NCBI GenBank assembly: GCA_030770535.1
Contig: JASVEC010000007.1
Span: forward strand, 1,364,001 to 1,428,000
DNA length: 64,000 bases
Direction: 5' to 3'
Origin: Batkoa obscura
Lineage: Eukaryota; Entomophthoromycota; Entomophthoromycetes; Entomophthorales; Batkoaceae
Made by a program: the position numbers and the translations under genes. Below, piece after piece: positions 34,009 through 44,839 of this stretch. The notes below the pieces were generated by a model. The model saw only the letters and a list, made by a program, of their open reading frames with translations. It was not told the origin of the DNA and made no database searches. Within the stretch, counting starts at the first letter, position 1. Every line of letters begins with the position of its first letter.

Positions 34009-36543
34009 CTATTCAATATCTTCTTGAATTACTTGCATTGCACCATAATTGGTATCAATAGCATCAAACAAATCTTTTTTCATAGCACCTTTTTCATCAC
34101 AATTCTTTTTTGTTTCATATAATAATTGATCAATATCTTGAATTAATCCTTTAACACTTTTATATTTCCCGTTATGTACGTCCCTTTCAATAGATATCAT
34201 ACCTCGGCTCCTTCCATTATTCTCCATAATACAATAAATAGTTGGGTAACATGAAAGTGAATTGATAACATAAATAAGTTTCTTTTTTAAGTTAATATCT
34301 TCTTCTTGATTTATCAATTTTTTTTCATTTTCCGAGCTTTCTTCTTGATTTATTAAATTTTCTACTTTTTCACATTCTTCTTTTTCTGCCCGTTGATCTT
34401 CTTCATTCTGTTCTTCTTTATTCTGAACCTTATTATGTACTTGTTGATTTGGTAAGCTATTTTCTTTTTTAGAATGCCCTCGCTCTACTAAATCTTTTTC
34501 TTTTTCAGAATCTACTTTTTTTTGCGCCACTGAATTGTCTTTTTCATTTTGTGCTTCATCATCACTAGAATAATTTATTTTCTGAGTGAGTATAGATTCT
34601 TGGTTTTCAATAAATAATTCATTATTTATCGCTTCATCATCTGTTACCAAAGTTTTAATAATTTTAAGTTCATTTTCTAATGTATACTCCTTTTCAATTA
34701 CAATTTCTTTTTCAAATGAATCATAAATTTCATCTTCCTTTTCTTGTATTTCTCTACTAGATGAATGTTGCTCTACTGTAGCTTTATTATTTGTATCAAA
34801 ATCTTGATCATTGTTAGTATTAATCATATTGATTTCAACTGCCTGAGATTGATCTCCATTAAGAGAATTACTGGCTATTACGATTTCATTATTTTGAGTA
34901 TTGTTTTGTAATAAAACATATTCTTTTTCTATTTTAATTAAAGTTGGTTGTATCTGACTGTTTGAATTTGGGCCATTTAATTCTTCATCATAAGGTTCCT
35001 GCTTAACAACATTACTTTTGTTATGATTATTTGTATCCTTATGCTTTGACTCTAGATTCGCTTCCTTGGCCTTTTTGGAACGAATTGCATATCTAGCGAA
35101 TTCTAGTTTCCCACCTTTAATTTCACTTAGACACATTTTTCTATTACTTGTATTGTTATTATCCATATTTTGTTCTTGTTCTGTAATACTGGAACTATGT
35201 TGATCAATTAAACCTTGTTCATCACTGTTAGTATTACTATGACTATTTTGCTCATTTGAACCCTTTTTACTCTTTTTTATTCTCTTATTTTTGGTTGTCT
35301 CTATTTGTGAAACTGATTTTATATTTAAAGTTTCATTATTAGTTCTTTGACTCGACTTATCACGACCTTCTAAACTAAATTCACCATTATTTGAGTCTAC
35401 CGTAGTATACTTCATACTTTGATCATCTTTGGTTGTACTGTCTTTAATATCTTTCCTTGGTCTAACATTTACAAAATTAGGGTATTGTTGAGATTCTGAA
35501 CTAGATTCTTGACCCTGTTCATTTAAGTTGGCTTCTTGGTTAAGGCCATTGATGGACCTTTGTAAATAATAAGCATCTTGAAAAGAATCATTTCCACTAA
35601 AACCAGGTGAATTTAAATTTGAAACATTGTTACTAGCTAAATCTTGTTTCCTTGGTCTCCCTCTTTTTTTAGATTCTTTTTTCTCGGTAACAGCTGGTGC
35701 TGTATCATCACTACTGTTAGTTATAGTTTCCTTCTTTTTTATTATTTTTATTTTAGGACCTCTTTTCTTAACTATGAGTGATATATTATTAGTACCAAAA
35801 CAACTCACGTCTTTAGGCTTACCATTAAGTCTCTCTTTTGAGCTCATAGTAGGAGTACTAGTTCCAGTTAAAGACCTTTCGCTCGATATATCATTTATTC
35901 CTGACATATTTCCAACCTGTTCATATATGCTTGAGTTATTTGTTATAGGAGTCATAACATTAAAATGGAAATGTTTAACAGCTTGTAAATTTTTATCAGT
36001 GATTTTTCCTTGAGGTTTGCTCATACCTTGAGCTTCATAACTTCTTGTATTACTGACTCTAGAAATACTTGGAGCCTCAGAACCTTCTACATTATTAATC
36101 CTGGAAATAGCTATATGATTTGGTTTATTTTGATTCTCTCCCAATGAAACTTCTTTTTCTTCTTCCTTAACTTTAATTGTACCCAATGAAGATCCAATGT
36201 CCTTAAAGATACTAGTTTCACTATTCAAACCAAAACCTTTCCCACTACCTTTCCCACTACCTTTTGAACTATTTAATTTATGATTTCCAAATAATCCACT
36301 ATCTTCATCCGTCCCTGCATAAAGTCCATCTAACACATTCTTGGTATTAAAAGAAGTAGTCACTCTCTTTTTTTTGGGTGTTGTATTGCTTCTTGAGCTC
36401 GTTTTAGAAATATCATTATTGGTTTTATCTCCTTTTGAGTTTGAAATATTATCCACGTCTCTCTTTTTAAGCTTATGTCTGCTATTATTTAATAATGGAT
36501 TGATCCAATTTTCGGTAGTATCGTGAGAATCATTTTTCTCCAA
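34009..36543 (-). CDS. Large disordered AT-hook protein with a bromodomain-like C-terminus
   Basis: One exon of 844 residues. Almost all of it is low-complexity Asn/Ser/Lys/Glu sequence with basic patches. An AT-hook core is clear in KKESKKRGRPRKQDL (residues about 295-310), preceded by a similar basic KKRGPKIKIIKKK. Nuclear localisation is likely. The last 100 residues are ordered: LIYVINSLSCYPTIYCIMEN, then MISIERDVHNGKYKSVKGLI followed by QDIDQLLYETKKNC. This resembles the second half of a bromodomain (ZA loop into helices B-C), but the acetyl-lysine Asn is not obvious and the domain is short. A chromatin role is an inference from the AT-hook. No intron was seen, so 2.5 kb without interruption is unusual here. 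Confidence 0.75.
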   Translation of the reverse strand: MEKNDSHDTTENWINPLLNNSRHKLKKRDVDNISNSKGDKTNNDISKTSSRSNTTPKKKRVTTSFNTKNVLDGLYAGTDEDSGLFGNHKLNSSKGSGKGSGKGFGLNSETSIFKDIGSSLGTIKVKEEEKEVSLGENQNKPNHIAISRINNVEGSEAPSISRVSNTRSYEAQGMSKPQGKITDKNLQAVKHFHFNVMTPITNNSSIYEQVGNMSGINDISSERSLTGTSTPTMSSKERLNGKPKDVSCFGTNNISLIVKKRGPKIKIIKKKETITNSSDDTAPAVTEKKESKKRGRPRKQDLASNNVSNLNSPGFSGNDSFQDAYYLQRSINGLNQEANLNEQGQESSSESQQYPNFVNVRPRKDIKDSTTKDDQSMKYTTVDSNNGEFSLEGRDKSSQRTNNETLNIKSVSQIETTKNKRIKKSKKGSNEQNSHSNTNSDEQGLIDQHSSSITEQEQNMDNNNTSNRKMCLSEIKGGKLEFARYAIRSKKAKEANLESKHKDTNNHNKSNVVKQEPYDEELNGPNSNSQIQPTLIKIEKEYVLLQNNTQNNEIVIASNSLNGDQSQAVEINMINTNNDQDFDTNNKATVEQHSSSREIQEKEDEIYDSFEKEIVIEKEYTLENELKIIKTLVTDDEAINNELFIENQESILTQKINYSSDDEAQNEKDNSVAQKKVDSEKEKDLVERGHSKKENSLPNQQVHNKVQNKEEQNEEDQRAEKEECEKVENLINQEESSENEKKLINQEEDINLKKKLIYVINSLSCYPTIYCIMENNGRSRGMISIERDVHNGKYKSVKGLIQDIDQLLYETKKNCDEKGAMKKDLFDAIDTNYGAMQVIQEDIE

Positions 36544-39128
36544 TGGGGTTTGTAAAGGGCTTATTAGATTTGGTAGGTTCTTCTTTTTAGTATACTAATA
36601 TAGTGGATGTTTAGTATCTTAATACATGTAACTTTATTTTGTATATTACTTTATTTTTACCCATCTCATTTATAATTGAGAAAACAATTAAATAATTTTA
36701 TTGCTGATTTAATAGCTTTTGAATACAACTTGATCTCAATTCAGGTGCTTTTAATTGGCTTGTTTTGAGTACTAATTTTATATTTTAGTAGATTGAAATA
36801 TTTTGTTATATAGGTCTTTCATAAGTGACCATAATTTTATATGTATAATTAATAATGAGGGTTTAGAATTACAATGTTTAACTATTTGAGCATTGTGGAC
36901 GAACATTACTCGTACGTATTAAATCTAATTAACCCTTCGGGTATTGAGCTTCAAAGCTGATCCGATTAGCATAAAGTCGATTAAAAGTCATGATTCAATC
37001 AAATCAAATTTTTTTGAGATGTCTTGTACTTAAAGGGTTAAATGTTTTTAAAATAATATTTGTTTACATACACAAAAGATTTGCTATTGCACCCAATAAC
37101 TTAGTTGTTTTTTCAACTAAAAAAATCGTAAGTATTTATGAAAGACATTTATACTTTAAAAAGTTTGATTTGAGTATTAGAATCATATATGTATATTAAA
37201 ACACTTAATCTTATTTAATTGGTTTTTATAAAAGCTACTTTTTAAATTTAAGTAGTAATATTTGATCTTTTTATAATTATATCCTTGTTTATGTAACCAA
37301 TATCACTACTTTAAAGTACTTTCAAATAAAAGCCATATTTAAAAATACGTTATATTCCCTCGGTTTTATTGCGTAAGAGCATTATTTTCAATGATTTATT
37401 TTCGAAGCTTATATGATTTTATATCCGTGCTTTACCTATCTTTTAAGGACCGACATACAAAAATCAATGTGGTTTAGGGTGATATGGCTTATAGTATAGC
37501 CGCATACTTGTAACAATAGTTTAAAAATGTATAATCGACTATAGTAAATAATATGTATACTATAACAATTATTTTTTTTCAGTACACTCAAAATCCGAGT
37601 TATAAGAAATATAGACTTCCAATTTTTAGATAAACAGTAATAAAGCAAATAAAGAAACTACAGTCCAACTTTCCTTATTTAAATTGTAATAAAACGAGAA
37701 ACGAGTTTATTGAGGTATGTAAAACTGGTAACTAAGATTAATTCTAAATAAAAATTGAAGGGATTAGCTAATTGCTATCCTTTTAAAAAAGTTTCTGGTA
37801 ATGTTATTGCGTTTGTTTTTAGTACCGAGATATAAGATTTTATTATGAATTAATGAAACGTTTATACTTTATAACAACAAAAATATAAAGTAGATTTTGA
37901 ACCCAATGATTATATAATTAGAAATTGATGATAATTTAATATATTATCCCTAAAATGTTACAACTTTTTAAAAAAATTAGTTAAATTGTTATATTGAATT
38001 AGATATAACAACACTGTTGTAATCGATTATTTTTAATGTAATTATTAAAATTTAGTATATTTCATAAAGTAATATAATGGTATACTATTGTAGAAAAGCT
38101 TTAAAGTTAAGTATTATAACATTTCAAAGTGTGTGCAGAATCTATTTTTTAATAAGAAACTAGCTTTTAGTGGAAAAAGGTTGCATCAATTAAAAACCAT
38201 AGCTAAATCATAAAATGGAGGTTTAACAACTTTAAAGTTTGATTTTCAGCTGACAATAAAAGCTGATAATAAAAGAATAAAAATGTTAAAAAAGAAGGTG
38301 ATTTTACCAAATAAAATGCCTAAATTTACTAAACTTTCTATTTAAGCTAATAAAATTACCAGCAATCATTAAGGCGATACTTACCTGTTCTCAAATGCTC
38401 CTTATTGCTCCGAAAGTGATTCTTTTCTTTTTCAGGGTTTGAACACTTATTAATAAGTTTTATTTAAAATATAAAAATTATTATAACTAAATGCTTTAAA
38501 ATATCCTTATAGTTTTATTGTTCAGTATCTTCTTTACTTTGCATTGTTTTTGTTATTCTTCTTTTTATCTCAATAAAAATTAAATGTTCTATCTACAAAG
38601 CTTATTAAAGATAATATATCTAGAATGCACCTTAATTGCTTTAATATATTAATATAAATATAGTAAGCCTAATCAAAAGATAAATATATGAGATGAAGTA
38701 TCATTTGAATTTAACTTTCAAGATCATAAGGCTATATATCAAATTTGGATTAGATTTAAGGGTTTCCGAGTTATTGATACCAATAAAATTACACTATCAA
38801 TCCAAATAAGGAATTTGATTGGGAGTTATTTCCTGGCTTCCATTACAAATCATAAGACCCTGAAATGTGACTTGGTCATAGGTTCAGCTGATAAGTTATA
38901 ACTATTTTACTACTTGCATTCTTTATTCGGTAATACTACATATAATTCTAGCTATCTTAACCTTAGTATAAAAATCAAATGATTGCATCAATAAATAATA
39001 CCATTTATTGAACTAGTAACTAGAAAACATATATATACTCCCTTGAACCATGGACATTTAATTGAATTTTAATAATTTATAAAAATTATTATTACAACGA
39101 TTATTTGCTTACCAAACAAACCATAATT
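36544..39128. other. Gene-poor spacer, about 2.6 kb
   Basis: AT-rich DNA with no credible coding frame. Two adjacent small hairpins with higher GC lie at about 36930-36962 (ACCC-TTC-GGGT, then AGCTT-CA-AAGCT). An excellent 5' splice consensus on the minus strand lies at 38377-38387 beside a short open frame, possibly a gene remnant. Otherwise I see nothing. Confidence 0.45.
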
Positions 39129-39686
39129 ATGATGGACTTTTCTAATAATTTACCTCCTTTAATAAATCTTTTACAAGATAACATAACCCTAAATAACCGT
39201 GAAACTACAAGTAATACTGGCTATTCCAGTAGCACCAATACCAACCGTTCTAGCTCACCAACGAATACCAAAAAGAAAATAGAGTCCAAAGTAACTGGCA
39301 TTCAAAAAAAGAACAATAAAGTCTATACCTGTAAGCGAACGAATTGTAATGCTACTTTTACCACATCTGGTCATTTAGCAAGACATGATCGTATCCATAC
39401 TGGTGAAAAAAATTATAAATGTTTATTACCTAGCTGTGAAGCCAAGTTTTCACGTCAAGACAATATGATGCAGCATTATCGTACACATAACAATAGAAAG
39501 TCCAAAAATTTTCAACCAGGTCCATTGGAAGGCACAAGTAATAAAAAAACAATCCATGGCCATCATGTTCATCAAAATAATTATTGGGATTACCGTATGC
39601 ACCCAGATTATACCGCACCAAGGCCTGTTGAACCTAAAATTAATATGAATGTTTATAACCCTTTACCTTACTCCTTTAATTTTTAG
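39129..39686 (+). CDS. C2H2 zinc-finger transcription factor, Nrg1-like
   Basis: The start is taken at ATG-ATG-GAC (39129); the open frame upstream has no other ATG. A Ser/Asn/Thr-rich N-terminus of about 60 residues precedes two consecutive fingers: YTCKRTNCNATFTTSGHLAR ending HDRIHTG, and YKCLLPSCEAKFSRQDNMMQ ending HYRTH. The recognition helices TTSGHLARHDR and SRQDNMMQHYR closely follow yeast Nrg1/Nrg2, glucose- and filament-related repressors that recruit Tup1. The C-terminus is His/Asn/Pro-rich. The gene is a single exon, flanked by more than 2 kb of non-coding DNA on each side, which would suit a regulated gene. Target sites are inferred only. Confidence 0.88.
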   Translation: MMDFSNNLPPLINLLQDNITLNNRETTSNTGYSSSTNTNRSSSPTNTKKKIESKVTGIQKKNNKVYTCKRTNCNATFTTSGHLARHDRIHTGEKNYKCLLPSCEAKFSRQDNMMQHYRTHNNRKSKNFQPGPLEGTSNKKTIHGHHVHQNNYWDYRMHPDYTAPRPVEPKINMNVYNPLPYSFNF

Positions 39687-40735
39687 CTTAAGCTTCCGCT
39701 CCCCTTTTTACTAACCGCCTCTTCCCTTATCCTTTTTTAAACATTATAAATAATGCATGGTTTGAATAAAATTTTAAATAACATGATATAATCTCTTTAT
39801 TTTTAAGAATAGATATTAATTGAAAAACTTACAATATATCATAAATTTAATAGAATTGCTTTGAGGGTAAATTAAATAGAAATTACATGACTTCGAAATA
39901 TTTTTTAAAATAGTTAAAAATCCCTATATTTCCAAAATTATAAATATAATAAAGTTAAAATCACTAATTAAAAAGTTATGTTTAAAATTAATCTTTACTA
40001 TGTAACTAAAATGGGACTTGATATATATTTTTGTTTTATTTTAATGTTTATAGGTTCCAATACGGAAATTGTTTTTATTACAAAAAAGAAGTATTCAATA
40101 ATCTTCCTTATGATATATTTAAGAATTAAATCAATAAAACGACTCAAAAAGCATTTTTATAGTAAGCTGGATAAACTTTATACATAGAAAAGGTCTCCCA
40201 GACAACTTAAAAACTGTTTATTTTTAATGGTATAAAAACCGCAAAAGCGGCATACTTAGTTTATTTTTTGCATATTGTTTTAATATATTAAAATAATTGT
40301 ATACCATTTTAAGCAAGACATCCCAATTATTCAGCAAGTACTATTCTAAACCGACTCAAATGGGTCGGTTTTGTTTTGACTAATACTCTATCAATTCTCA
40401 ACTATACGATTTCAAACCAAAGAGTCTGATATAGTAGCCCTCAAATATTGCTCTAGAGTAGTTTTTAGAAATTCTATAGAAATAAAATAAGATAAAATTT
40501 AAATATTATTAAAAACTATTTTTTTCAACTTAGATTCAAAATTAGCTAAATCTTATTTTGACTAACTTATATGCTTAATTTTAGAAATCTTAAATTTTAG
40601 TTGGTGTTCTTTAAAACTTGCATAGATTACTAAAATCTTTATTTTTTTAGGATGTTAAATTTTTTAAGAAATTTATACCTAATTTTTAAATACACGCTTA
40701 TATTAAAAGCTTAAGTGACATATTTTAAAAAAATA
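39687..40735. other. Non-coding spacer with a structured segment
   Basis: Downstream of the zinc-finger gene I see no gene. Small open frames here have no protein-like features. The segment 40226-40377 is reported separately as a possible RNA. Confidence 0.45.
40226..40377 (+). ncRNA. Candidate structured RNA with a terminator-like 3' hairpin
   Basis: An outer stem AATGGTATA (40226-40234) pairs with TATACCATT (40300-40308). It encloses hairpin CCGC-AAAA-GCGG (40239-40250) and a perfect palindrome TTTTAATATATTAAAA (40278-40293), a three-way-junction layout. Then a 10-bp stem AAACCGACTC/GGGTCGGTTT (40348-40357 with 40362-40371, loop AAAT, one G-T pair) is followed by TGTTTT. A hairpin plus T run would suit a Pol III or bacterial-type terminator. 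No known RNA family is recognised and no promoter is proven. Confidence 0.25.
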
Positions 40736-40737
40736 TG

Positions 40738-40836
40738 TGGGAATGTATTTTTGTGTTTAAGAATTTTACTAACAATTTTCCCGTTCAAATAGCGCTTAAA
40801 GAATGGAAAAAGTGATGAAGCCAAAAAAACACCCCC
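40738..40836 (+). mobile_element. Foldback MITE copy (family GGGGATG)
   Basis: About 99 bp with ends TGGGAATGT... and ...ACACCCCC, flanked by ATATG on both sides (40733-40737 and 40837-40841). The body TTTAAGAATTTTACTAACAA and ATAGCGCTTAAAG matches the other copies. Non-autonomous: no frame. Confidence 0.85.
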
Positions 40837-40940
40837 ATATGTTATTAAGTATTCCCAGAAATTTTTTTAAGCAAAAACAATAAGTAAATTATTAGCTATA
40901 GCAAAAAATCCAATTTTACAGAATTTTTTAATAAAGGCTT

Positions 40941-41437
40941 TGTGAAAGTTGGTACTTAGTGGTAGGAGTTAAAAGCAGTTCTTGCTCGATTAATTTGTCT
41001 TGAGTCGAAAGGCCTTAGTTTATATAACTAAGATAGACTTAAATGAATAAGAATAACACGTAATAAGTTACGAACTATGTAAAATAAATAGAATAGACAA
41101 TACTACTGTAAGATCTACGTAAGAAGTTGTCAGAAAGACTTAGTGGCTTTATTAATAGTACGATATCAGGGAGTAATTCAGTCAAAAAGCCTCGAGTTAT
41201 CATATTGAAGAATCTCTTTTATACTCCAACAAGCACGAATATCAAAATGAGAGGATATCATTCTTTACAATATGAAGTTAGAAATCCTCACAACAAATCA
41301 AAACAAGGAACTCTGGATTGATTATACCACATGGTTCACGGTTAAATTGATTACAAGACTACAACTAGTTTTGTAAACAAGTTCAATGGTTATTATATTA
41401 TAATTAATCCGAGAGTTAAATAAAGCAATATTTCACA
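40941..41437 (+). mobile_element. Solo LTR (retrotransposon fossil), copy 1
   Basis: About 497 bp bounded by TGTGAAA and TTTCACA, the TG...CA inverted ends of LTRs. No internal retrotransposon domain is attached. It is the same family as 50732-51193; the first 350 bases align closely and the last part differs. No clear target duplication is seen. It looks old relative to the second copy. Superfamily cannot be decided from an LTR alone. Confidence 0.75.
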
Positions 41438-41883
41438 AAAATACAAGGTATTAAAAAATATTTACATTTATTAAACATAGTAATAAACTATATTATTATC
41501 CAGTATTTAATAAATCAGAAAAAAATATATAATCATAATTAAAGTTATAAAGTCTATAAAAAATAAGACTAAAAAACCAACCCAGCTTGCTTTATAAAAA
41601 TAGTGAAAAATTTAAAAGTTTCAATATTTATTAAGCAAATAAATAGTTTATTAAACAATAAAAACTAATTATTAAATGTCAATATTATTTAAAATTAAAA
41701 CATTTGAAATAATTTATATTAATATTATATACAAAACTAAAATTTATCCAGCTTTATTTAATTTATTTAACTCAAAGTTTGATAAATAAAAACAAATCTT
41801 TATTAATTAACTAATTTCTTGTGTATAAATAAAAGCAGTTAAATAATTTTTCATTTTCAAAATATCAAAAAAATAATAAACCA

Positions 41884-41947
41884 AACTTTTTCCACTCAAA
41901 TAGTACTTAAGAGATGGAAAAAGTAATGAAGCCAAAAAAAAAAACAC
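41884..41947 (+). mobile_element. Foldback MITE, right half only
   Basis: This right-hand fragment (TTTTTCCACTCAAATAGTACTT... to AAGCCA11CAC) ends beside tRNA-Ala. The left half is absent. Confidence 0.75.
41934..41944 (-). terminator. Pol III terminator for tRNA-Ala, inside the MITE tail
   Basis: On the minus strand an 11-base T run starts 9 bases beyond the tRNA 3' end. The run is the A/T-rich end of the truncated MITE. Confidence 0.6.
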
Positions 41948-41953
41948 AGTTTA

Positions 41954-42026
41954 TGGAGAACCCGGGCATCGATCCCGGTGCCTCTCGCATGCTAAGCGAG
42001 CGCTCTACCATCTGAGCTAGTTCCCC
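41954..42026 (-). tRNA. tRNA-Ala(AGC)
   Basis: The reverse strand is GGGGAACTAGCTCAGATGG... folding fully: acceptor GGGGAAC with GTTCTCC (one G-T) and discriminator A, D arm GCTC-AGATGGTA-GAGC, anticodon stem CTCGC/GCGAG with loop TTAGCAT (anticodon AGC), and T arm CCGGG-ATCGATG-CCCGG. It is 73 bases with no intron. AGC would be read as IGC after editing, decoding GCT/GCC. Confidence 0.96.
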
Positions 42027-42150
42027 TTTTAGTTGTTACGTCACTTAATTATAAATATTTATATTATTACAACCAACTTCGGAACAAACCTAATAAAAAA
42101 CTTAAAGCAAATCTAACTGAGCTTAAATCATAAAAATAATATTAATATTT

Positions 42151-42247
42151 AGGGATATGTTTTGTTTAAGGATTTTACTAATAATCTTCTCACTCAAATA
42201 GCGCTTGAAAAATGGAAAAAGTAATGAAACCAAAAAAACATCATCAT
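42151..42247 (+). mobile_element. Foldback MITE copy (family GGGGATG)
   Basis: A degenerate copy: AGGGATATGTTTTGTTTAAG at the left end, then ACTCAAATAGCGCTTG, then AATGAAACCAAAAAAACATC. Ends are eroded. Confidence 0.75.
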
Positions 42248-42383
42248 TAATTTAAAATAAAATATATAAATAAAATAATATTTATTATTACTTATATACT
42301 TTTTAAAGCTCATATAATAATATTTTAAGCTATTTTAATTTTTTGTAATTTTAATCAAATTAAACAATAATATTTAAAATTAA

Positions 42384-42482
42384 TGGGGATGTTTTTTGGT
42401 TTCATCACTTTTTCCATCTCTTAAGTACTATTTGAGTGGAAAAATTATTAGTAAAATTCTTAAATATAAAAATACATCCCCA
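42384..42482 (-). mobile_element. Foldback MITE copy, inverted
   Basis: The opposite orientation to its neighbours. Both ends are intact (TGGGGATGTTTTTT... and ...AAATACATCCCCA), about 99 bp. Confidence 0.85.
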
Positions 42483-42752
42483 CATAAACATTTTAAATTA
42501 AGAAGTATCAGTGTTTAATATAGCTAAATAATCTTGTACATAGCTTTTATACTATAGTATTCACAAATAAGCTTATGCTTGCTATTGAACAGTTTAAAAT
42601 AATTATAAATTACTCTTTATAAGCATTAGTATTTAAAAGTTATAACTATATATTATTTCCAATGATTAGTGTATACATTAAGTTTAAAAAGTAATTTATT
42701 TATTTTAAAATTATAAGATAATTTATAAGCTATTTAATTGAAAATAGAAAAA

Positions 42753-44321
42753 TCAAATTCTTGGAGTAAATGAGATATCAGCGTTCTCCACATGTAGAAA
42801 CCCAGTAGAGTTATATTTAGGATTGCTCCATTGTTTACAATTAGGTCCTAGGCGGATGATGTATTTCTGTAATAACATTGAAAGTATAACCTTTTGTTCT
42901 ATTAAGGAAAAGTTTAACCCAACACCTAAAAGCTGTTTTAATATTTGAATGCATAACAAAAATTTAAAGCTTACATATCCTTGTTCCCATACCAAAAGGC
43001 ATCCATACACTTGATGCTATACCATGCGGATTCTTAAATCTGTCTGGATTAAATTTCTCAGGTTCTGGGAAATATTCAGGATTTCGATGATGGAAATATA
43101 CCATTAAACTAGCCATATCGCCCTTTTTTACTTGAGTCCCATCACTTAAAGTCACGTCTTTAGCAGCAAATCTTCTTAGCATATTTACAGTCGGGGATAT
43201 ACGCATGCTTTCTTTAATAATACAAGTAAGATAGTCTAACTCCTTCTGTTGGTCATTAGTTGGGGCTTTGACTTCCTTTGGATCTCCTAAAGTAGCTAGA
43301 ATTTCTTGACGGGCTTTATCTTGGATATCCTATTAAAAAATTAATATTTACAAGCATTTCAATAAAATCTACTTACTTGATGTTTGGCTAAAAAGTATAA
43401 GGTAGAGGTAAGGGTGTTAGCAGTAGTATCATGACCAGCAATAAAGAAAACAGTCAAATTATGGAAAATTTCTTCATTTGTTAATCCATCTACTTCATTT
43501 TCGATAGAATCACGAACCATTAAAGATACAATATCGTCTTTCACTACACCAGATTCAACTTCTCTTCTTTTACCATCAATAATGCCTTCCAAGAACTCTT
43601 TAAAATGTTGACTTTTTTCGTGAGTCAATTTACGTGAATGGAATACTTTTGGTGCTATAAAATCTAAGAAAGGGAAAATAAAATAAATTGGGTTGAATAT
43701 CCCCTTCATGGCATCTTTATAATAGAGCAAATTCAAATCTTTATCGCCATTTTTTAAGGCAAAGAAATCATAACTAAATAAGCCACGCCCCAAAACATCT
43801 AAAGTTAATTGCTGAAACATAGAGTGCATAACTGTAGGCTCCCCATTTCTAGATTCAATTTTATCAATAAGCTCATATCCACTTTGAGAAAAGATATCGT
43901 TGTTCCATGATTTTTTAAATGCTGGATTAATGGCTTTACGATGGTGTTTCCATTCCTCTTTATCTGAAGAGACAATATTTGATTTTCCAAAAAGCTTAAA
44001 ACCTAATTGACCATAATCGCGTTGAGATTCTGGCTTCTTATGAAAAGTATCAGTGTTTAAAACGATCTCCTTAATTATCTTGTACTCGGTTACAACTAGA
44101 TTCCATGCTCTCGGTTGCCAAAGAAGGGAATAGCCTTGCTTGTTCAAATTTGGTCGATAAACACTCTCAAATCTTTCAACAATCGACATTTTACTATATA
44201 TCGTAGTTATGAAATTTAAGAATGAAGTTCTTTTTAAGTGTTGGTAACGCTTTGGTACATAAAAAATATTATAAAGCCCATAGGCCAATATTGGCAATAA
44301 AATTAAAATTAAATATAACAT
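42753..44321 (-). CDS. Cytochrome P450 monooxygenase
   Basis: Three exons: 44321-43377, 43329-42975 and 42925-42753. An N-terminal membrane helix comes first (MLYLILILLPILAYGLYNIF). Helix C has WKHHRKAINPAFKK. Helix I has FFIAGHDTTANTLTS (the AGxDTT oxygen-activation motif). ExxR appears as KESMRI, and PERF-like FNPDRFKNP follows. The heme loop FGMGTRICVG is complete only after splicing: the Cys codon is split across the second intron. Length of about 490 residues is normal. It resembles the CYP3/CYP4-type microsomal clan by AGHDTT and the heme loop; the substrate is unknown. The gene needs a P450 reductase, not present in the window. Confidence 0.93.
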
Positions 44322-44617
44322 TTGATTTTTTGATTATCTTGTTTGTTGATTTATATACTATAGTTAGCTATGATAACATCTAGCCGGGATTTAACTGTTT
44401 ATCTTTACCCGGTGTCAAAATATGATCACTATGATCCTTAGTTTATGTAATAAAACGGGGTAACTTAAAATTGAAACCCTATAGTAAAATGCCACCTTAA
44501 CTTATTGACCCCTTAAACTAGCATTAACGTTTAAAAAGGAATTTTACGTGCATTTCCAATGGCAAAATCGAATTTAATAATTTAATATTTTATGCTATTT
44601 TTTAATCAATTGTTACT
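44322..44617. other. P450 upstream region, about 300 bases
   Basis: AT-rich probable promoter of the P450. No motif I can name. Confidence 0.4.
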
Positions 44618-44839
44618 AATTCGATTTAAACATATAACTAAGTGCGAAATAACAGGCACATTTAACCTCCTAATTGGTACAAGTTTCTATTGAAAATAGA
44701 GACTACCAATTGAGTTTATAAATAATGTGAATTTAAACGTTTAATTGGCTGCCGCTATTTTTACAAATTATGAGTTGTAGCAATTGAAAAGTCAAATATG
44801 TCCATTATTTCGCACTTAGTTATATGTTTAAATCGAATT
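44618..44839. mobile_element. TA-flanked MITE with 35-base perfect inverted repeats
   Basis: The left arm 44618-44652 and right arm 44805-44839 are exact reverse complements over 35 bases (AATTCGATTTAAACATATAA...). TA dinucleotides sit at both borders, as left by Tc1/mariner-type insertion. The interior of about 150 bp holds a smaller inverted pair (AATTGGTA near 44680 and TACCAATT near 44715) and no frame. Perfect arms suggest recent activity or strong conservation. Confidence 0.85.

Noticed and set aside
36990-37199. Short plus-strand frame in the 36.5-39.1 kb spacer
   Set aside because: Isolated, no family pattern, no flanking exons; base composition is that of the spacer.
38377-38387. 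ATACTTACCTG on the plus strand, identical to the 5' end of U1 snRNA
   Set aside because: The following bases lack U1 stem-loops and an Sm site. On the minus strand the same bases are a perfect 5' splice site (CAG|GTAAGTAT) beside a short open frame, so a gene remnant or chance is more likely.
41127-41321. Open frame of 64 residues
   Set aside because: It lies wholly within the solo LTR and shows no protein-like pattern.
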